This document shows positions 16,931 to 27,292 of a DNA stretch of 64,000 bases, in pieces; the first letter of the stretch is position 1, and each line of letters opens with the position of its first letter. Source of the DNA: Gammaproteobacteria bacterium 45_16_T64 (lineage in GTDB: Bacteria; Pseudomonadota; Gammaproteobacteria; Pseudomonadales; Ketobacteraceae); assembly GCA_002162955.1 (NCBI GenBank), contig MABD01000022.1, forward strand, positions 20,516-84,515, in the 5' to 3' direction. The notes beneath the pieces are model-generated. The model did not search any database and had not been told where the DNA came from. It saw nothing but the letters and a program-made list of their open reading frames with translations. The position numbers were made by a program, and so were the translations under genes.

Positions 16931-18589
16931 TTATCCTAATAACGATAATGCTTGCTGAGGTGCGGCGTTCGCTTGAGCGAGTACCGAGATGCCTGCTTGT
17001 TGCAGCACTTGGTTTTTCGATAATGCCGCGGTTTCCGAAGCAAAATCAGCATCCAAGATCCGCGAGTTCGCAGCCGCTAACGATTCCGATACACTGGATA
17101 GGTTTCGAATCGTTGATTCGAAACGGTTTTGCACCGCACCCAAATCAGCCCGGAAGGAGTTGACTTGACCAAGCGCACTATCTACCGCTTCTATCGTTAA
17201 GTTAGCTGCATCGATACTGGTAATATCAGCGTTGGCGATGGTACCAGTAGCTTGGACATTGTCTTCAGACCCAGTCAGTGCTAAGCCTGTCGCATCCAAT
17301 CCCAAGTTGTCATTGTCAGCACCGGTAAAGTTCAGCGTATCGGTACCGGTTATCGTTAATGTACCGCTAATACGAAGTGAATCAAGATTAGCATCAAATC
17401 TGTCGGTGTCTTGTTCATCTCCCGCACCAAACAGGTCGTTAGTGACAATCGCCGTTGAGGTAGAGACAATAACATCGCGACCATCTTCAGCCGTCAGCAC
17501 TAACTCACCATCTTTATTTACGCTAGCTTCGACACCCGTTGTATCACTCTTCGCATTGATCGCATTGGTCAATGATCCAGACGAATCATTCTCCAAGAAA
17601 TCAACTGGGCCAATATCAACCCCATTAATCGTTAAGTCACCGTTAGTCAATGAGCCAGCGCCTACGAAGGTATCTGGCGTATTGGTACTATCGATGTTAC
17701 CAGAATAATCGGCGGCAGCTAAATCACTTCCCTGGAAGGTTGTCACAGCAGATGCGTACACACCCTGCAACGTTTCTTCCCCATCGGCACGTATGGTATT
17801 AATCCGAGTAGCAATGGATTTTGCTAAACCAGAACCATAGTTATCATCAAATCGATCCGTAAGATTTGCAGTGCCTACGGTTGCAACATTCCCACCAAAC
17901 TTCGTTTCAGTAATATCGACTGCATCAGAAGTATTCACACTATCTAAGCGAATAGTAAAGTCGGATATATCGTTCGCTGCGTTCAGTGCCCCTGTTTCTT
18001 GGATACCTTGAGTGCCGTTATCCGTATCACTAAGGAAGTCAACTCGACCGCCCGTAGACTGCAAGATACCTGGTTGCGACCCTAAGGAAGACGCCTTCGC
18101 ATCAACCCCTGACACACTTACTGTCTGGTTTGCATTCGCACCGATATGGAATTTAAGGGTATCTTTACTACCGTCCAACACATTAGTGCCGTTAAAGTTA
18201 GTAGTGCCTGCGATACGATCGATCTCTGATACTAGCTGATCAACTTCCGCTTGTAGTGATTCACGGTCAGATGCACTGTTAGTATCGTTTGCGGACTGAA
18301 CCGCCAAATCACGAATACGTTGAAGCGCGGTACTTACTTCCGTAAGCGCCCCTTCTGCCGTTTGAGCAAAGGAAATACCGTCATTGGCGTTTCGCACCGC
18401 AACGTTTAGACCACGAATCTGCGTGGTAAAACGATTGGATATTGCCAAACCCGCCGCGTCATCCTTTGCCCCGTTGATACGAAGACCAGAAGACAGACGC
18501 TGAAATGACGTTTGCAAAGAACTTTGAGACTTGCCCAAGTTACGTTGCGCGTTGATGGATGAAATGTTCGTATTAATTGACAGTGCCAT
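16931..18589 (-). CDS. fliC: Flagellin 1
   Basis: 552 aa. The conserved D0/D1 termini are clear: SINTNISSINAQRNLGKSQ at the N-terminus and ILDADFASETAALSKNQVLQQAGISVLAQAN at the C-terminus, with SGLRINGAKDDAAGLAISNRF. A large variable centre (about residues 180-450), rich in Asp, Thr, Asn and Ser, forms the surface-exposed D2/D3 domains and offers many glycosylation sites. It has a perfect sigma-28 promoter. It is paralogous to flagellin 2 just upstream, and the two share a similar middle domain, which points to tandem duplication. Confidence 0.96.
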   Translation of the reverse strand: MALSINTNISSINAQRNLGKSQSSLQTSFQRLSSGLRINGAKDDAAGLAISNRFTTQIRGLNVAVRNANDGISFAQTAEGALTEVSTALQRIRDLAVQSANDTNSASDRESLQAEVDQLVSEIDRIAGTTNFNGTNVLDGSKDTLKFHIGANANQTVSVSGVDAKASSLGSQPGILQSTGGRVDFLSDTDNGTQGIQETGALNAANDISDFTIRLDSVNTSDAVDITETKFGGNVATVGTANLTDRFDDNYGSGLAKSIATRINTIRADGEETLQGVYASAVTTFQGSDLAAADYSGNIDSTNTPDTFVGAGSLTNGDLTINGVDIGPVDFLENDSSGSLTNAINAKSDTTGVEASVNKDGELVLTAEDGRDVIVSTSTAIVTNDLFGAGDEQDTDRFDANLDSLRISGTLTITGTDTLNFTGADNDNLGLDATGLALTGSEDNVQATGTIANADITSIDAANLTIEAVDSALGQVNSFRADLGAVQNRFESTIRNLSSVSESLAAANSRILDADFASETAALSKNQVLQQAGISVLAQANAAPQQALSLLG

Positions 18590-18696
18590 GGTGGTCTCCT
18601 GCTATTTTTCTTTTCGCCCCAGCGTTATCGCCTTAGGGTTTGAAAATTCTCTGGGCCTCTGGCTGAGACCGAAAAGACTATTTGCCTACACAAATC

Positions 18697-18723
18697 TTAT
18701 CGGCGCAGTAAAAATAACCTTTA
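18697..18723 (-). promoter_or_regulatory. Sigma-28 promoter of flagellin 1
   Basis: On the minus strand TAAA (18723-18720), 15 nt, GCCGATAA (18704-18697): a perfect match to the FliA consensus. The leader to the ATG is about 100 nt. Confidence 0.9.
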
Positions 18724-18929
18724 GAAATTTTCGTTACTTTTTATAAAGAAAAATAATAAACCATATAGCACGTCTAACTTATTGAATTTTATCCGATATA
18801 TTTCCCTCGATTTTTGATCTACACGTTTTCAACATATACCCAATCATACTAAAAAACAGACCAATATAACCTATACGCAATCACCGTCAAAAACCCAACG
18901 AAGTGACAGGAATATCAGCCAAGAAAAAG

Positions 18930-18966
18930 CCAAACGCCAACATTTGGACAGGGGCTTTACGCCCCT
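18930..18966 (-). terminator. Hairpins after flagellin 2
   Basis: Two stems lie just below the flagellin 2 stop: AGGGGC/GCCCCT (18950-18966), then CCAAA/TTTGG (18930-18947), the latter followed on the minus strand by CTTTTTCTT. Together they could end the flagellin 2 transcript. Confidence 0.45.
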
Positions 18967-18983
18967 TTCTACCCTTTTTTCGT

Positions 18984-20651
18984 TTACCCTTGGAGCAGAG
19001 AAAGCACCTGCTGTGGTAAACCGTTAGCCTGAGCCAAGACTGATATGCCCGCCTGCTGAAGCACCTGATTCTTCGATAGCTGTGCGGTTTCTGCGGCAAA
19101 ATCCGCGTCTAATATCCGAGAGTTTGCTGCTGCCAGCGATTCCGAGATACTCGACAAGTTTCGAATAGTCGATTCAAATCTATTCTGAATCGCACCCAGC
19201 TCACCTCGGATCGTGTTGATCTGATCAAGCGCGCTATCGACAGATTCAATCAATATATTTGCAGCTTCACGTGTCGTTACATCTGCATTGGCAATAGTAC
19301 CTACTGCTTGAACATTATCTTCAGATCCCGTTGCTGCAAGACCCGTGGCATCTAGTCCTAGCTCATCATTATTAGTACCCGTGAAATTGAGGGTATCCTG
19401 GCCCGTAACAGTAATTCGCCCGGTAACCCGCAAATCAACTAAATTGGCACTAAATCGATCGGTCGTCAGCTCATCGCCTCCTCCGAATAGGTCATTGGTC
19501 ACACTGGCCGTTGATGCCGACACGATAATATCTCTTCCATCCTCCGCCGTTAGGACAAGTTCACCGTTTTTATCAACCGCTGCCTCTACGCCTGTAACGC
19601 TAGTTTTAGCATTGATGGCATTGACGAGTGTCCCCGATGCATCATTCACCTGGAACGTCACCGGTCCAATATCGACACCGTTGATAATTAAATCACCATT
19701 ATCGATAACACCCTGACCGACATTAGTATCTGGCGCATTCGTATCATCAATGGTACCACTGTAATCATTCGCCTCCAGATCACTGCCTCTAAACGATGTT
19801 TCCGCCGTCGCATAGACTCCTTGCAGTGAATCTTCACCTCGCACCCTTATGGCGTTAACCCGTTCTGCAATTGCTTTTGCTAATCCCCCCCCGTAATTGT
19901 CGTCAAAGCGATCCTTAAGATCCGTTGTGGTAACCGTTGCTATATTTCCGCCATAAACAGTATCGGTAATATCTACTGCATCAACGGTATTGATGCTATC
20001 CAATCGTATAGTGAAGTTGGAAATATCATTGGCTTCAGTCAACGCACCGACTTCTTGAATGCCTTGAGTGCCAAGATCGGTACTACCATTACCGATAAAC
20101 TGCACACGATCACCGGTAGATTGCACCATTCCCGGTTGAGACCCTAATGCACTTGACCGCGCATCAACACCGCTCACCGACACCGTCTGGTTAGCATTGG
20201 CACCAATATGAAAGCTCAAGGTTGCATTTGACCCGTCTAATACGGGACGATTGTTAAATGTCGTTGTCTGTGCAATACGTTCTATTTCCGAGACAAGCTG
20301 AGTAACCTCCGCCTGTAGCGACAATCTATCTGATTGACTGTTGGTATCGTTTGCTGACTGAACACCAAGATCACGCATCCGTTGTAACGCCGTTGCGATT
20401 TCTTCAAGCGCACTTTCAGTCGTTTGCGCAAATGAAATACCATCATTCGCGTTTCGAACCGCAACATTGAGGCCGCGAACCTGAGTGGTAAATCGATTCG
20501 ATATCGCCAATCCAGCCGCATCATCTTTCGCACTGTTAATACGTAGCCCCGAAGACAATCGTTGCAATGAAGTTTGTAACGCACCTTGTGATTTATTTAG
20601 GTTTCGTTGTGCGTTGATAGACGAAATATTGGTATTAATAATCTGTGGCAT
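18984..20651 (-). CDS. Flagellin 2
   Basis: 555 aa, with D0/D1 termini closely matching flagellin 1 (INTNISSINAQRNLNKSQ and ILDADFAAETAQLSKNQVLQQAGISVLAQAN) and the same type of long variable centre. ATG at 20651 (MPQIINTN), about 8 nt after TAGGAG, is the proper start; an earlier in-frame codon at 20678 precedes the ribosome site. Its sigma-28 promoter is less perfect than that of flagellin 1, suggesting different expression levels for the two subunits. Confidence 0.95.
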   Translation of the reverse strand: MPQIINTNISSINAQRNLNKSQGALQTSLQRLSSGLRINSAKDDAAGLAISNRFTTQVRGLNVAVRNANDGISFAQTTESALEEIATALQRMRDLGVQSANDTNSQSDRLSLQAEVTQLVSEIERIAQTTTFNNRPVLDGSNATLSFHIGANANQTVSVSGVDARSSALGSQPGMVQSTGDRVQFIGNGSTDLGTQGIQEVGALTEANDISNFTIRLDSINTVDAVDITDTVYGGNIATVTTTDLKDRFDDNYGGGLAKAIAERVNAIRVRGEDSLQGVYATAETSFRGSDLEANDYSGTIDDTNAPDTNVGQGVIDNGDLIINGVDIGPVTFQVNDASGTLVNAINAKTSVTGVEAAVDKNGELVLTAEDGRDIIVSASTASVTNDLFGGGDELTTDRFSANLVDLRVTGRITVTGQDTLNFTGTNNDELGLDATGLAATGSEDNVQAVGTIANADVTTREAANILIESVDSALDQINTIRGELGAIQNRFESTIRNLSSISESLAAANSRILDADFAAETAQLSKNQVLQQAGISVLAQANGLPQQVLSLLQG

Positions 20652-20746
20652 GAGTATTTCTCCTAACTGCCGTCCCACGTATCCAACATTGGATGGGGAG
20701 AATTAAAATGATATTTTTCAAGAAGCAACGTTTTGGTTAAGTGCTG

Positions 20747-20773
20747 TTATCAGCAGTAACACGGGTTGCTTAA
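20747..20773 (-). promoter_or_regulatory. Variant sigma-28 promoter of flagellin 2
   Basis: On the minus strand TTAA (20773-20770), 15 nt, GCTGATAA (20754-20747). Each element carries one mismatch to TAAA-N15-GCCGATAA. The -10 overlaps a short dyad (GCTG/CAGC). The leader to the ATG is about 90 nt. Confidence 0.65.
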
Positions 20774-20878
20774 GATTTTTCTCATACTAACCTCCCCGCC
20801 ACACGCCAATTTGACGCAGTCGTAATGTAAATTCTGACGAAAAACGTAATTTCATGTACTTTCTAATGCGTAATATAT

Positions 20879-22120
20879 TCATCGTATAAACTGAAACAGT
20901 GATAACCCTTGAATCTGCACAAAACTTTGTTGTGCTGCCTGTAGTGCCACCGACTGTTTATTTAGATCGGTAATTGCTGATGCGTAATCCAAATCCTCTA
21001 CCAGAGAAAGTGAACTTTCCGCTTGTACAATAATATTTGCGTTAATCGATTGTTCGCTCTCTATGACATTTAAACGTGTACCTACCGCTGAGCGCCCTTC
21101 ATCAATATGCCCCAACGCTTGATCCAAATTTATCAAACCATTATTTAGCTGATCTGCCATTTGTGCCTGCAAGGTTGGTGACGCATCCGATGATCTCAAA
21201 CCGTCAATCACTTGCTGCAATGTGGTAAAGATATCCTGACTATTACTAGACTCCACCGTAAAGGTATCACCTACCTGCGGGATCCCACTGATAGAAAACT
21301 GGATGCCGCCAAATTCTATATTCGCACCTTCTACGTAACGCGGTGCATCTGTCAAAGGCACTCCTGGAAGCGCCGGAATTAACTGTCCCGTTGTTGCACC
21401 GTCCACTTGATAGGACAACACGCCAGACGCATTATTAAGAAACGTTACCGTATAGGTATCCGGTACATAGGCGGAGTTATCGAGGACGCTACCGCCACTG
21501 ATCACTCCAGTACCTTGATTCGAACTACTACCCAAAGTCTGAAAAGTTCCATTACCAGTAGGGACGTCTGAAAACAGTTCCGAACCAGAAAAGTTTGTCT
21601 GTACTTCAAGACTGGAGTTCACATCCACAAACTGCTTACCCTGATCGCCGTTATAGATAAAGTTACCGGCGATGTCTCGGGTATAAGGCGCTACATTGGT
21701 TGCGAATCCCGAGAATATATAATCACCGCTTGCCGTTTGTGTATTGGCCAAACTTACCAATTCCTGTAGTCGGCTCTCTATTTCTAACGCTAATGAGCGT
21801 CGATCCTGGCCACTTAAGGTCCCGTTAGACCCTTGCAAAACAAGATCACGGCTACGATTCAAAATATCCGTCACACTGGCCAGTGAACTTTCCACCACTT
21901 CCAATTTGGTTTGTCCGGTTTGTCCATTACTGACGAACTGCTCTGACGTTTGAATTAACTGTTTAATACTGAGGGCAATCCCCGAGCCGATAGGATCATC
22001 CGAGGGTTTAATGATACGTTTGCCTGCGGCAAGTTGAAGCTGTGTAGTACTTAACTTGGTCTGCTGGTCCAGCATCGAGTTCAAACCAGTATTGTATACA
22101 TGTGATGTAGACACTCTCAT
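20879..22120 (-). CDS. flgL: Hook-filament junction protein FlgL (HAP3)
   Basis: 413 aa. The flagellin-like N-terminus (MRVSTSHVYNTGLNSMLDQQ, then GKRIIKPSDDPIGSGIAL) and C-terminal EDLDYASAITDLNKQSVALQAAQQSF are diagnostic of FlgL, which links hook-side FlgK to the flagellin filament. A longer middle domain than the enteric protein (about 300 aa) is common in pseudomonads. It starts 12 bp after flgK with TAGGGGTG upstream. Confidence 0.95.
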   Translation of the reverse strand: MRVSTSHVYNTGLNSMLDQQTKLSTTQLQLAAGKRIIKPSDDPIGSGIALSIKQLIQTSEQFVSNGQTGQTKLEVVESSLASVTDILNRSRDLVLQGSNGTLSGQDRRSLALEIESRLQELVSLANTQTASGDYIFSGFATNVAPYTRDIAGNFIYNGDQGKQFVDVNSSLEVQTNFSGSELFSDVPTGNGTFQTLGSSSNQGTGVISGGSVLDNSAYVPDTYTVTFLNNASGVLSYQVDGATTGQLIPALPGVPLTDAPRYVEGANIEFGGIQFSISGIPQVGDTFTVESSNSQDIFTTLQQVIDGLRSSDASPTLQAQMADQLNNGLINLDQALGHIDEGRSAVGTRLNVIESEQSINANIIVQAESSLSLVEDLDYASAITDLNKQSVALQAAQQSFVQIQGLSLFQFIR

Positions 22121-22132
22121 CTCATATCACCC

Positions 22133-24136
22133 CTACCCAACCGAATTCAACAGCGTATCGAACAGTTCTGTCGATACCTGAATAATACGAGCCGATGCTT
22201 CATAGGCTTGCTGAAATTTCAGCAAATCCGCTGCTTCTTCATCTAAATTTACCCCCGACACGGCTTCCCTCTGTGCCACAGTTTGTCGTAACACACTTTG
22301 TGAGGCCTCTTGTCCAATCAGTGAATCACGAGTACGCGTCCCGACTCCTCCAACAGTTTGTGCATATGCGCCTTGATAGTTGACAGTGCCACCAGCCATG
22401 GTTTTTGCCGCCTGCAAATCCGCCAACAAAAGTGCATTTCGATTATCACCAATACCATTAGAGTTATATTCGATAGTTACCACGTCACCAGCAGCAGGAG
22501 TACCGTTTACGACAACTTCATACCCTGGAGTTAACGCTGCATTAGCAAGCATATTATTCGGTTGATTGGGATTAAACACCACAGGGGCACCAGTCACTAA
22601 CACAGGTGTTGCCGGCACCGACATATCGTAAATATCGTAGGTCGTCGCCGTCACAAATCGCACTTCGTAGGGAGGGCTCAATTGTAACGCCGCGGTGGTA
22701 AAGTCCGTTGTTGTCACGTCAGTGATCTGAACCTCTTCAACCACCATTGACCCCGAATTAGTCAGTGGTGTCGACGCTTTCACAGGCAGCGCAGCAGCAA
22801 TTTCACTGGTGTTACTAATTTCGGCATCAATGGCAGACGCACCAAAGCGTGTTGGGGTCACCAAATATAGATCGCCATCCGCTGGTGCTCCCGATAAGAA
22901 GTTAATTGAGAACCCCTCACCGGCAAGTGCTACCGTGCTTGGTACAACTCCTGGCGCAGGAATCGTAGCGATGGTGGTATTATTTGCGGTTTCGGTTAAC
23001 GTATAGTTTCCCGTTGTTGCACTATATCGTAACTCGAAGTTATCTACCCCCAATACAGAGGTGTCATCAATGCTAACCGACATCGCCATCGTACCGGTAT
23101 TCGTAGTGCTTCTTGAAACTCGTGATAACACTGCAGAATTAGAATTAATATCGGTAAAAAATTCCTTACCCAGGTTCCCGGTAAGATCAACGCCCAACTC
23201 ATGCTGTGCATTAAAGGTCGCTGACAGCGCCATACCCATGCGTCCCACTTCGTTAAACACCGGGTCAATCAACTGCTCTCTCACTTCGAGCAGCCCACCC
23301 AAGCGTCCACCCGTAAGGCCACTACCAATAAGTACAGAACTACTGCCCGAGGAAAGTGATATTTCATGACGAGTAACACCCGACATCGTGCTACCAGCGC
23401 TTAATGTAAATGCCTGTACTCCCACCACTAACGCTTGGCCTGTCCCCATCGTAACGTTAACCGTACCGTCAGTATTATTAATGACGCTAATACCGACCAA
23501 TTCAGATAACTCTCTTAATTTTTCATCTCTTTCATCCAAGAGATCATTAGGGTTGCCACCAATACCGCCTAATGCACCGGATGTTTGTATCGAATTGTTG
23601 AGATTTGCAAGCTGTGACGCAATTGCGGTGATCTGTGAGGTAGTACTGACAAGATCCGCATTTAGTGTATCGTTCTGTAATGCAACCTGGGCGTAAACGG
23701 AATTAAAACGATTGGCCAGTGCTTCACCTTCACTAATCAGTACCTGCCTTGCTGGCACTGAGGCAGGGTCATTTGATACATCGCTGACCGAGTCAAAGAA
23801 ATTCAACATGGATGGTGTAATTGCCGTAGCATCATCACCCAATAACGTATCTATTCTGACGGCATATTCATAATAAGAAGAGAACGACGAATTATTTTGC
23901 GTATCACGACGCATTTGTTCGGTAATAAAATCATTGGCAATACGCTGCACACTCGCAACGTTCATTCCCGTGCCGACAAATTGGCCACCGATCTGCTCAG
24001 GGGCATTGGTCCCAAACTGGACATCCTGCCGGCTATAGCCTGCAGTATTTACGTTTGCAATATTGTGTCCCACTGTACCTAACGCGGTCTTCTGCGATAT
24101 CAGTGAGGAAACTGCAATGCCCATTAGGTCTGCCAT
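22133..24136 (-). CDS. flgK: Hook-associated protein FlgK (HAP1)
   Basis: 667 aa. N-terminal ALGTVGHNIANVNTAGYSRQDVQF and C-terminal GVNLDEEAADLLKFQQAYEASARIIQVSTELFDTLL are the conserved axial-protein ends of FlgK, the first junction protein on the hook. It is co-oriented with and tightly followed by flgL. A dyad separates it from flgJ. Confidence 0.95.
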   Translation of the reverse strand: MADLMGIAVSSLISQKTALGTVGHNIANVNTAGYSRQDVQFGTNAPEQIGGQFVGTGMNVASVQRIANDFITEQMRRDTQNNSSFSSYYEYAVRIDTLLGDDATAITPSMLNFFDSVSDVSNDPASVPARQVLISEGEALANRFNSVYAQVALQNDTLNADLVSTTSQITAIASQLANLNNSIQTSGALGGIGGNPNDLLDERDEKLRELSELVGISVINNTDGTVNVTMGTGQALVVGVQAFTLSAGSTMSGVTRHEISLSSGSSSVLIGSGLTGGRLGGLLEVREQLIDPVFNEVGRMGMALSATFNAQHELGVDLTGNLGKEFFTDINSNSAVLSRVSRSTTNTGTMAMSVSIDDTSVLGVDNFELRYSATTGNYTLTETANNTTIATIPAPGVVPSTVALAGEGFSINFLSGAPADGDLYLVTPTRFGASAIDAEISNTSEIAAALPVKASTPLTNSGSMVVEEVQITDVTTTDFTTAALQLSPPYEVRFVTATTYDIYDMSVPATPVLVTGAPVVFNPNQPNNMLANAALTPGYEVVVNGTPAAGDVVTIEYNSNGIGDNRNALLLADLQAAKTMAGGTVNYQGAYAQTVGGVGTRTRDSLIGQEASQSVLRQTVAQREAVSGVNLDEEAADLLKFQQAYEASARIIQVSTELFDTLLNSVG

Positions 24137-24206
24137 AAACTATCGTCTCGATAAATTCAGCGTTAATTTTCTGATCGATTTGATAGAGCGGCAGTTTTTT
24201 GTTCAG

Positions 24207-24236
24207 GCGGCAATCGATGGTAGTATTAATTGCCGC
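24207..24236 (-). other. Inverted repeat between flgJ and flgK
   Basis: GCGGCAAT (24207-24214) and ATTGCCGC (24229-24236) are perfect complements around a 14-nt loop. No U-tract follows on the minus strand. It may reduce read-through from flgJ into flgKL or stabilise a processed 3' end. Confidence 0.4.
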
Positions 24237-24241
24237 TTTGA

Positions 24242-25393
24242 CTAGTTTTTGTCGCTTCTATCAAGCCTTGAGACTATACCTGCAATCTTCTTGCCATAAT
24301 TTGGATCAGTGGCATATCCGGCTTCTTGAAGCGCAAAACCCCAATCTTCAGCACCACCTTTTGAATTCAGTGCGTCTTGATAACGAGGATTACTTTTAAG
24401 GAAGGAAACATAATCTTGAAACGCAGCATCCATACTGTTGTATGATCGGAAGGACGCAGTCTCTTTTTCTGCTATCCCACCTCTAAATTCCAATGTCTTT
24501 ACCTTTGCCGAATCTCCAGACCAATGAGACCCCGACTTTATACCAAACAAGTTAAACGACAATTTTCCGTTTTCATCATGAATGACATGCTTACCCCAAC
24601 CGGTCTCTAAAGCCGCTTGAGCAATAATACCATTTACCTCCACCCCAAGTTCATTAGCAGCGGCCTTAGCGTAAGGTGATATCGCGTCAATAAAAGCAGC
24701 AGCATTGGGAAACAAGTTTCGCAGTGATTTTTCTACGTTAGTGGCAAGACTATTCCCACTTTGCGCATTTACTGTGATGTCGGATTCAACTTCGGCCGTT
24801 GCATCAATAGTTGACACAATTCCAGTTGCCATTGATGCTGGAGCTACATTTGTCTTGTTATCCTGCGGAACCGCTGCTGCAATCACCGATCGCAACCGTT
24901 CCATCGGCAACGCATAGTCCGTTTTTGGCACTGGCAGATCAATTCCATGAGTCTCTGTTAACAAGGAATACGGCGTCGCTTCCTGAGTCATTGCAAAACC
25001 GGCAATCGGATCATTCAGACCCGCTTTGTTCTTCTCCATCAGTGCTTGTAGCTCTTCTGGATCTGGCTCTCGACCTCGCATTTGCCTCACGATCACATCG
25101 GCAAGCCCTATTCCTTTTCCCTCTGCCATTGTCAAACTGATCTGCTGGTCAAACATACCCTGGTAGAATTCCGTTTCTTTTGTATTGAGAGGGTTGCCTT
25201 CAGAGAACACTTTATTGGCATCACGCATCCCCTTTAACATCATATTAAGAAACACGCCTTCCAACTGCTTAGCGACTGCCACCAGCGCTTTGTCATCATG
25301 ATTTCTTGCGCCTGTTCTCAAGCGCTGGAAATCTGACATATCATGATATGACGAACCCACTGACGGTGCGGATAGAATCGGCTTATCAGACAT
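24242..25393 (-). CDS. flgJ: Flagellar rod assembly protein / peptidoglycan hydrolase FlgJ
   Basis: 383 aa, bifunctional form. The N-terminal rod-capping domain has KQLEGVFLNMMLKGMRDAN (about residues 45-65). The C-terminal glucosaminidase domain (about 225-375) has AKAAANELGVEVNGIIAQAALETGWGKH with the catalytic Glu, then NLFGIKSG and FRSYNSMDAAFQDYVSFL. It makes the hole in periplasmic peptidoglycan for the rod. Its ATG shares a base with the flgI stop (TAATG). Confidence 0.94.
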   Translation of the reverse strand: MSDKPILSAPSVGSSYHDMSDFQRLRTGARNHDDKALVAVAKQLEGVFLNMMLKGMRDANKVFSEGNPLNTKETEFYQGMFDQQISLTMAEGKGIGLADVIVRQMRGREPDPEELQALMEKNKAGLNDPIAGFAMTQEATPYSLLTETHGIDLPVPKTDYALPMERLRSVIAAAVPQDNKTNVAPASMATGIVSTIDATAEVESDITVNAQSGNSLATNVEKSLRNLFPNAAAFIDAISPYAKAAANELGVEVNGIIAQAALETGWGKHVIHDENGKLSFNLFGIKSGSHWSGDSAKVKTLEFRGGIAEKETASFRSYNSMDAAFQDYVSFLKSNPRYQDALNSKGGAEDWGFALQEAGYATDPNYGKKIAGIVSRLDRSDKN

Positions 25394-26496
25394 TAGATAA
25401 CAACTATCTCGGCGCGCAATGCCCCTGCCTGTTTAAGCGCTTCTAATATTGCCATTAGGTCACCTGGTGCGGCCCCGACACGATTCACTGCACGTACGAT
25501 TTCATCCAATGAGATACCCGGTTCAAAGAGGAACATACGGCTATCCTCTTGCACAATATCGATACCCGAATTATCAACTTCTGCCGTACGGCCACCAGCG
25601 AATGCTTCAGGTTGCACTACTTCTTTTTTCTCAGAAATGGTCACTGTTAGACTACCGTGACTCACCGCCGCTGGAGACACCTGAACATTTTTACCGATCA
25701 CGATAGTTCCTGTTCTAGAATTAATAATAATCTTTGCCACAGGTTCAGCAGGTTTTATATCCAAATTTTCCAAAACGGAAAGAAATGTGACGCGCTGAGA
25801 GGGGTCTCTGGGAGACGATACCACTATTGAAGTGGCATCTAACGATCTTGCAACACCAGGCCCCAACAACCGATTTATCTGATCTGTCACACGCTTCGAT
25901 GTGGTAAAGTCCGGCTGGTGAAGGTTAAAAGTAAGTGTACTCGCATTGGCAAATGGATTAGGGCCCGCCCGTTCAATAGTAGCACCATTGGGAATGCGAC
26001 CAACACTCGGCACATTAACGGTAATTTTTGACCCATCACTGCCTTCTGCGCCGAAGCCTCCCACGACAAGATCACCTTGTGCAACCGCATACACGTGTCC
26101 GTCTGCGCCTTTTAGCGGTGTCATTAACAAACTTCCCCCTCTGAGGCTCTTGGAATTACCAATAGAAGAGACCGTAATATCGATTAACTGACCTGGTTTT
26201 GCAAACGGAGGCAACCTCGAGTGAATAGCAACAGCAGCAACATTTTCCAATTTAGGATTTAAGCTATCAGGTACAGATATTCCAAATTGAGCCATCATGT
26301 TCTTAAAGGTTTGGGTAGTAAACGGCGTGCCACTGGTTTTATCTCCCGTACCACTTAGGCCTACCACCAAACCATAGCCGATTAACTGGTTATAGCGAAC
26401 ACCTTGAACCTGAGAAATATCCTTTAGCCTTTCTGCCTGTACAGCGCCACTCATCAAAAGCAAAGCGACAACAAGGAAAAATCGAATGCTGTTCAT
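25393..26496 (-). CDS. flgI: Flagellar P-ring protein FlgI
   Basis: 367 aa. ATG at 26496, five bases after TAGGAG, opens a Sec signal peptide ([16 protein letters not shown]). The mature protein begins [31 protein letters not shown], the FlgI signature, and ends [25 protein letters not shown]. It forms the periplasmic P-ring around the rod. Confidence 0.95.
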   Translation of the reverse strand: MNSIRFFLVVALLLMSGAVQAERLKDISQVQGVRYNQLIGYGLVVGLSGTGDKTSGTPFTTQTFKNMMAQFGISVPDSLNPKLENVAAVAIHSRLPPFAKPGQLIDITVSSIGNSKSLRGGSLLMTPLKGADGHVYAVAQGDLVVGGFGAEGSDGSKITVNVPSVGRIPNGATIERAGPNPFANASTLTFNLHQPDFTTSKRVTDQINRLLGPGVARSLDATSIVVSSPRDPSQRVTFLSVLENLDIKPAEPVAKIIINSRTGTIVIGKNVQVSPAAVSHGSLTVTISEKKEVVQPEAFAGGRTAEVDNSGIDIVQEDSRMFLFEPGISLDEIVRAVNRVGAAPGDLMAILEALKQAGALRAEIVVI

Positions 26497-26538
26497 ATCA
26501 ACTCCTAACGTCACGGGATAAAATATAAATTACTATGC

Positions 26539-27258
26539 TTAGAACGGCCATAACGGACTTGTAAAGAATTCGGTTAACCAACCTTGGCGCTGGGCATTAG
26601 CCAATTGACCTCTTCCGCTATAGGTAATTCGCGCGTCAGCCAATCGAGTAGAAAGGACCGTATTATCAGGGTTAACATCCGCTGATCTCACTATTCCTTC
26701 GATACGAATAAACTCGTCTCCTTCAGAGAAGGTCATCCACTTCTCTCCACGTACCACTAGATTTCCGTTACCGACCACATCGACCACCGTCACAGTAATA
26801 CTACCATTTAACTGATTGCTCTGATCCGCACTCGCATCACCTTCGAATTCCCTCTTATTCGACGTCGTTGTATTCGGAGTTAATGGTGTTGAACTCCCAA
26901 TAAAGCCAGGCAATAGTGTGGTTGGTGTTGTGCCTAATAACGCAGTAACCGACATCGCGTTATCGTCTTCTTTAGTTATCGCTGTCTTGCTTGATTTCGT
27001 TGTTGAGGTTTTTTCTGCCAATATTACGGTAACTATATCACCGACCCTACGAGCACGCTTATCTTCCCAAAGAGCCACCCCTGTACCGCTAGCATAGATA
27101 GAGCCTAAGGACTGTACATTTGGTTTCGGGATAATGGGGGCAACGGGGGCATACCTTGGATCATTTGGTACAGGAGGGTTCATAGCACAACCTAACATTA
27201 ATCCATAACACAAAACCATCCCAAACAGCCCTACTTTCCTAAGAAATGTAGCGTTCAT
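26539..27258 (-). CDS. flgH: Flagellar L-ring lipoprotein FlgH
   Basis: 239 aa. ATG at 27258 follows the strong ribosome site GAGGAGG. The signal ends in a lipobox (GLMLGCAMNP), so the Cys is lipidated and the protein sits in the outer membrane as the L-ring. LWEDKRARRVGDIVTVILAEKTSTTKSSKTA and VRGEKWMTFSEGDEFIRIEGIVRSADVNPDNTV are family signatures. Confidence 0.95.
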   Translation of the reverse strand: MNATFLRKVGLFGMVLCYGLMLGCAMNPPVPNDPRYAPVAPIIPKPNVQSLGSIYASGTGVALWEDKRARRVGDIVTVILAEKTSTTKSSKTAITKEDDNAMSVTALLGTTPTTLLPGFIGSSTPLTPNTTTSNKREFEGDASADQSNQLNGSITVTVVDVVGNGNLVVRGEKWMTFSEGDEFIRIEGIVRSADVNPDNTVLSTRLADARITYSGRGQLANAQRQGWLTEFFTSPLWPF

Positions 27259-27292
27259 TGTGTCACCCTCCTCACATAAAATTAATGCCATC

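Larger units (their letters stand above)
18590..18983. other. 394-bp intergenic region between the flagellin genes
   Basis: It contains the sigma-28 promoter of flagellin 1 (18697-18723) and hairpins that may end flagellin 2 transcription (18930-18966). The rest is AT-rich with no supported gene. Confidence 0.6.

Noticed and set aside
15400..19716. Long plus-strand open frames opposite fliD and the flagellins (for example 15400-15903, 17232-17708, 19345-19716)
   Set aside because: Antisense shadows of Thr/Asp/Ser-rich coding sequence; no ribosome sites, no recognisable proteins.
24140..24166. Sigma-28-like TTAA-N15-GACGATAG above flgK
   Set aside because: The -10 would lie only 4 bases from the flgK start codon, so transcription would begin inside the gene; both elements are also imperfect.
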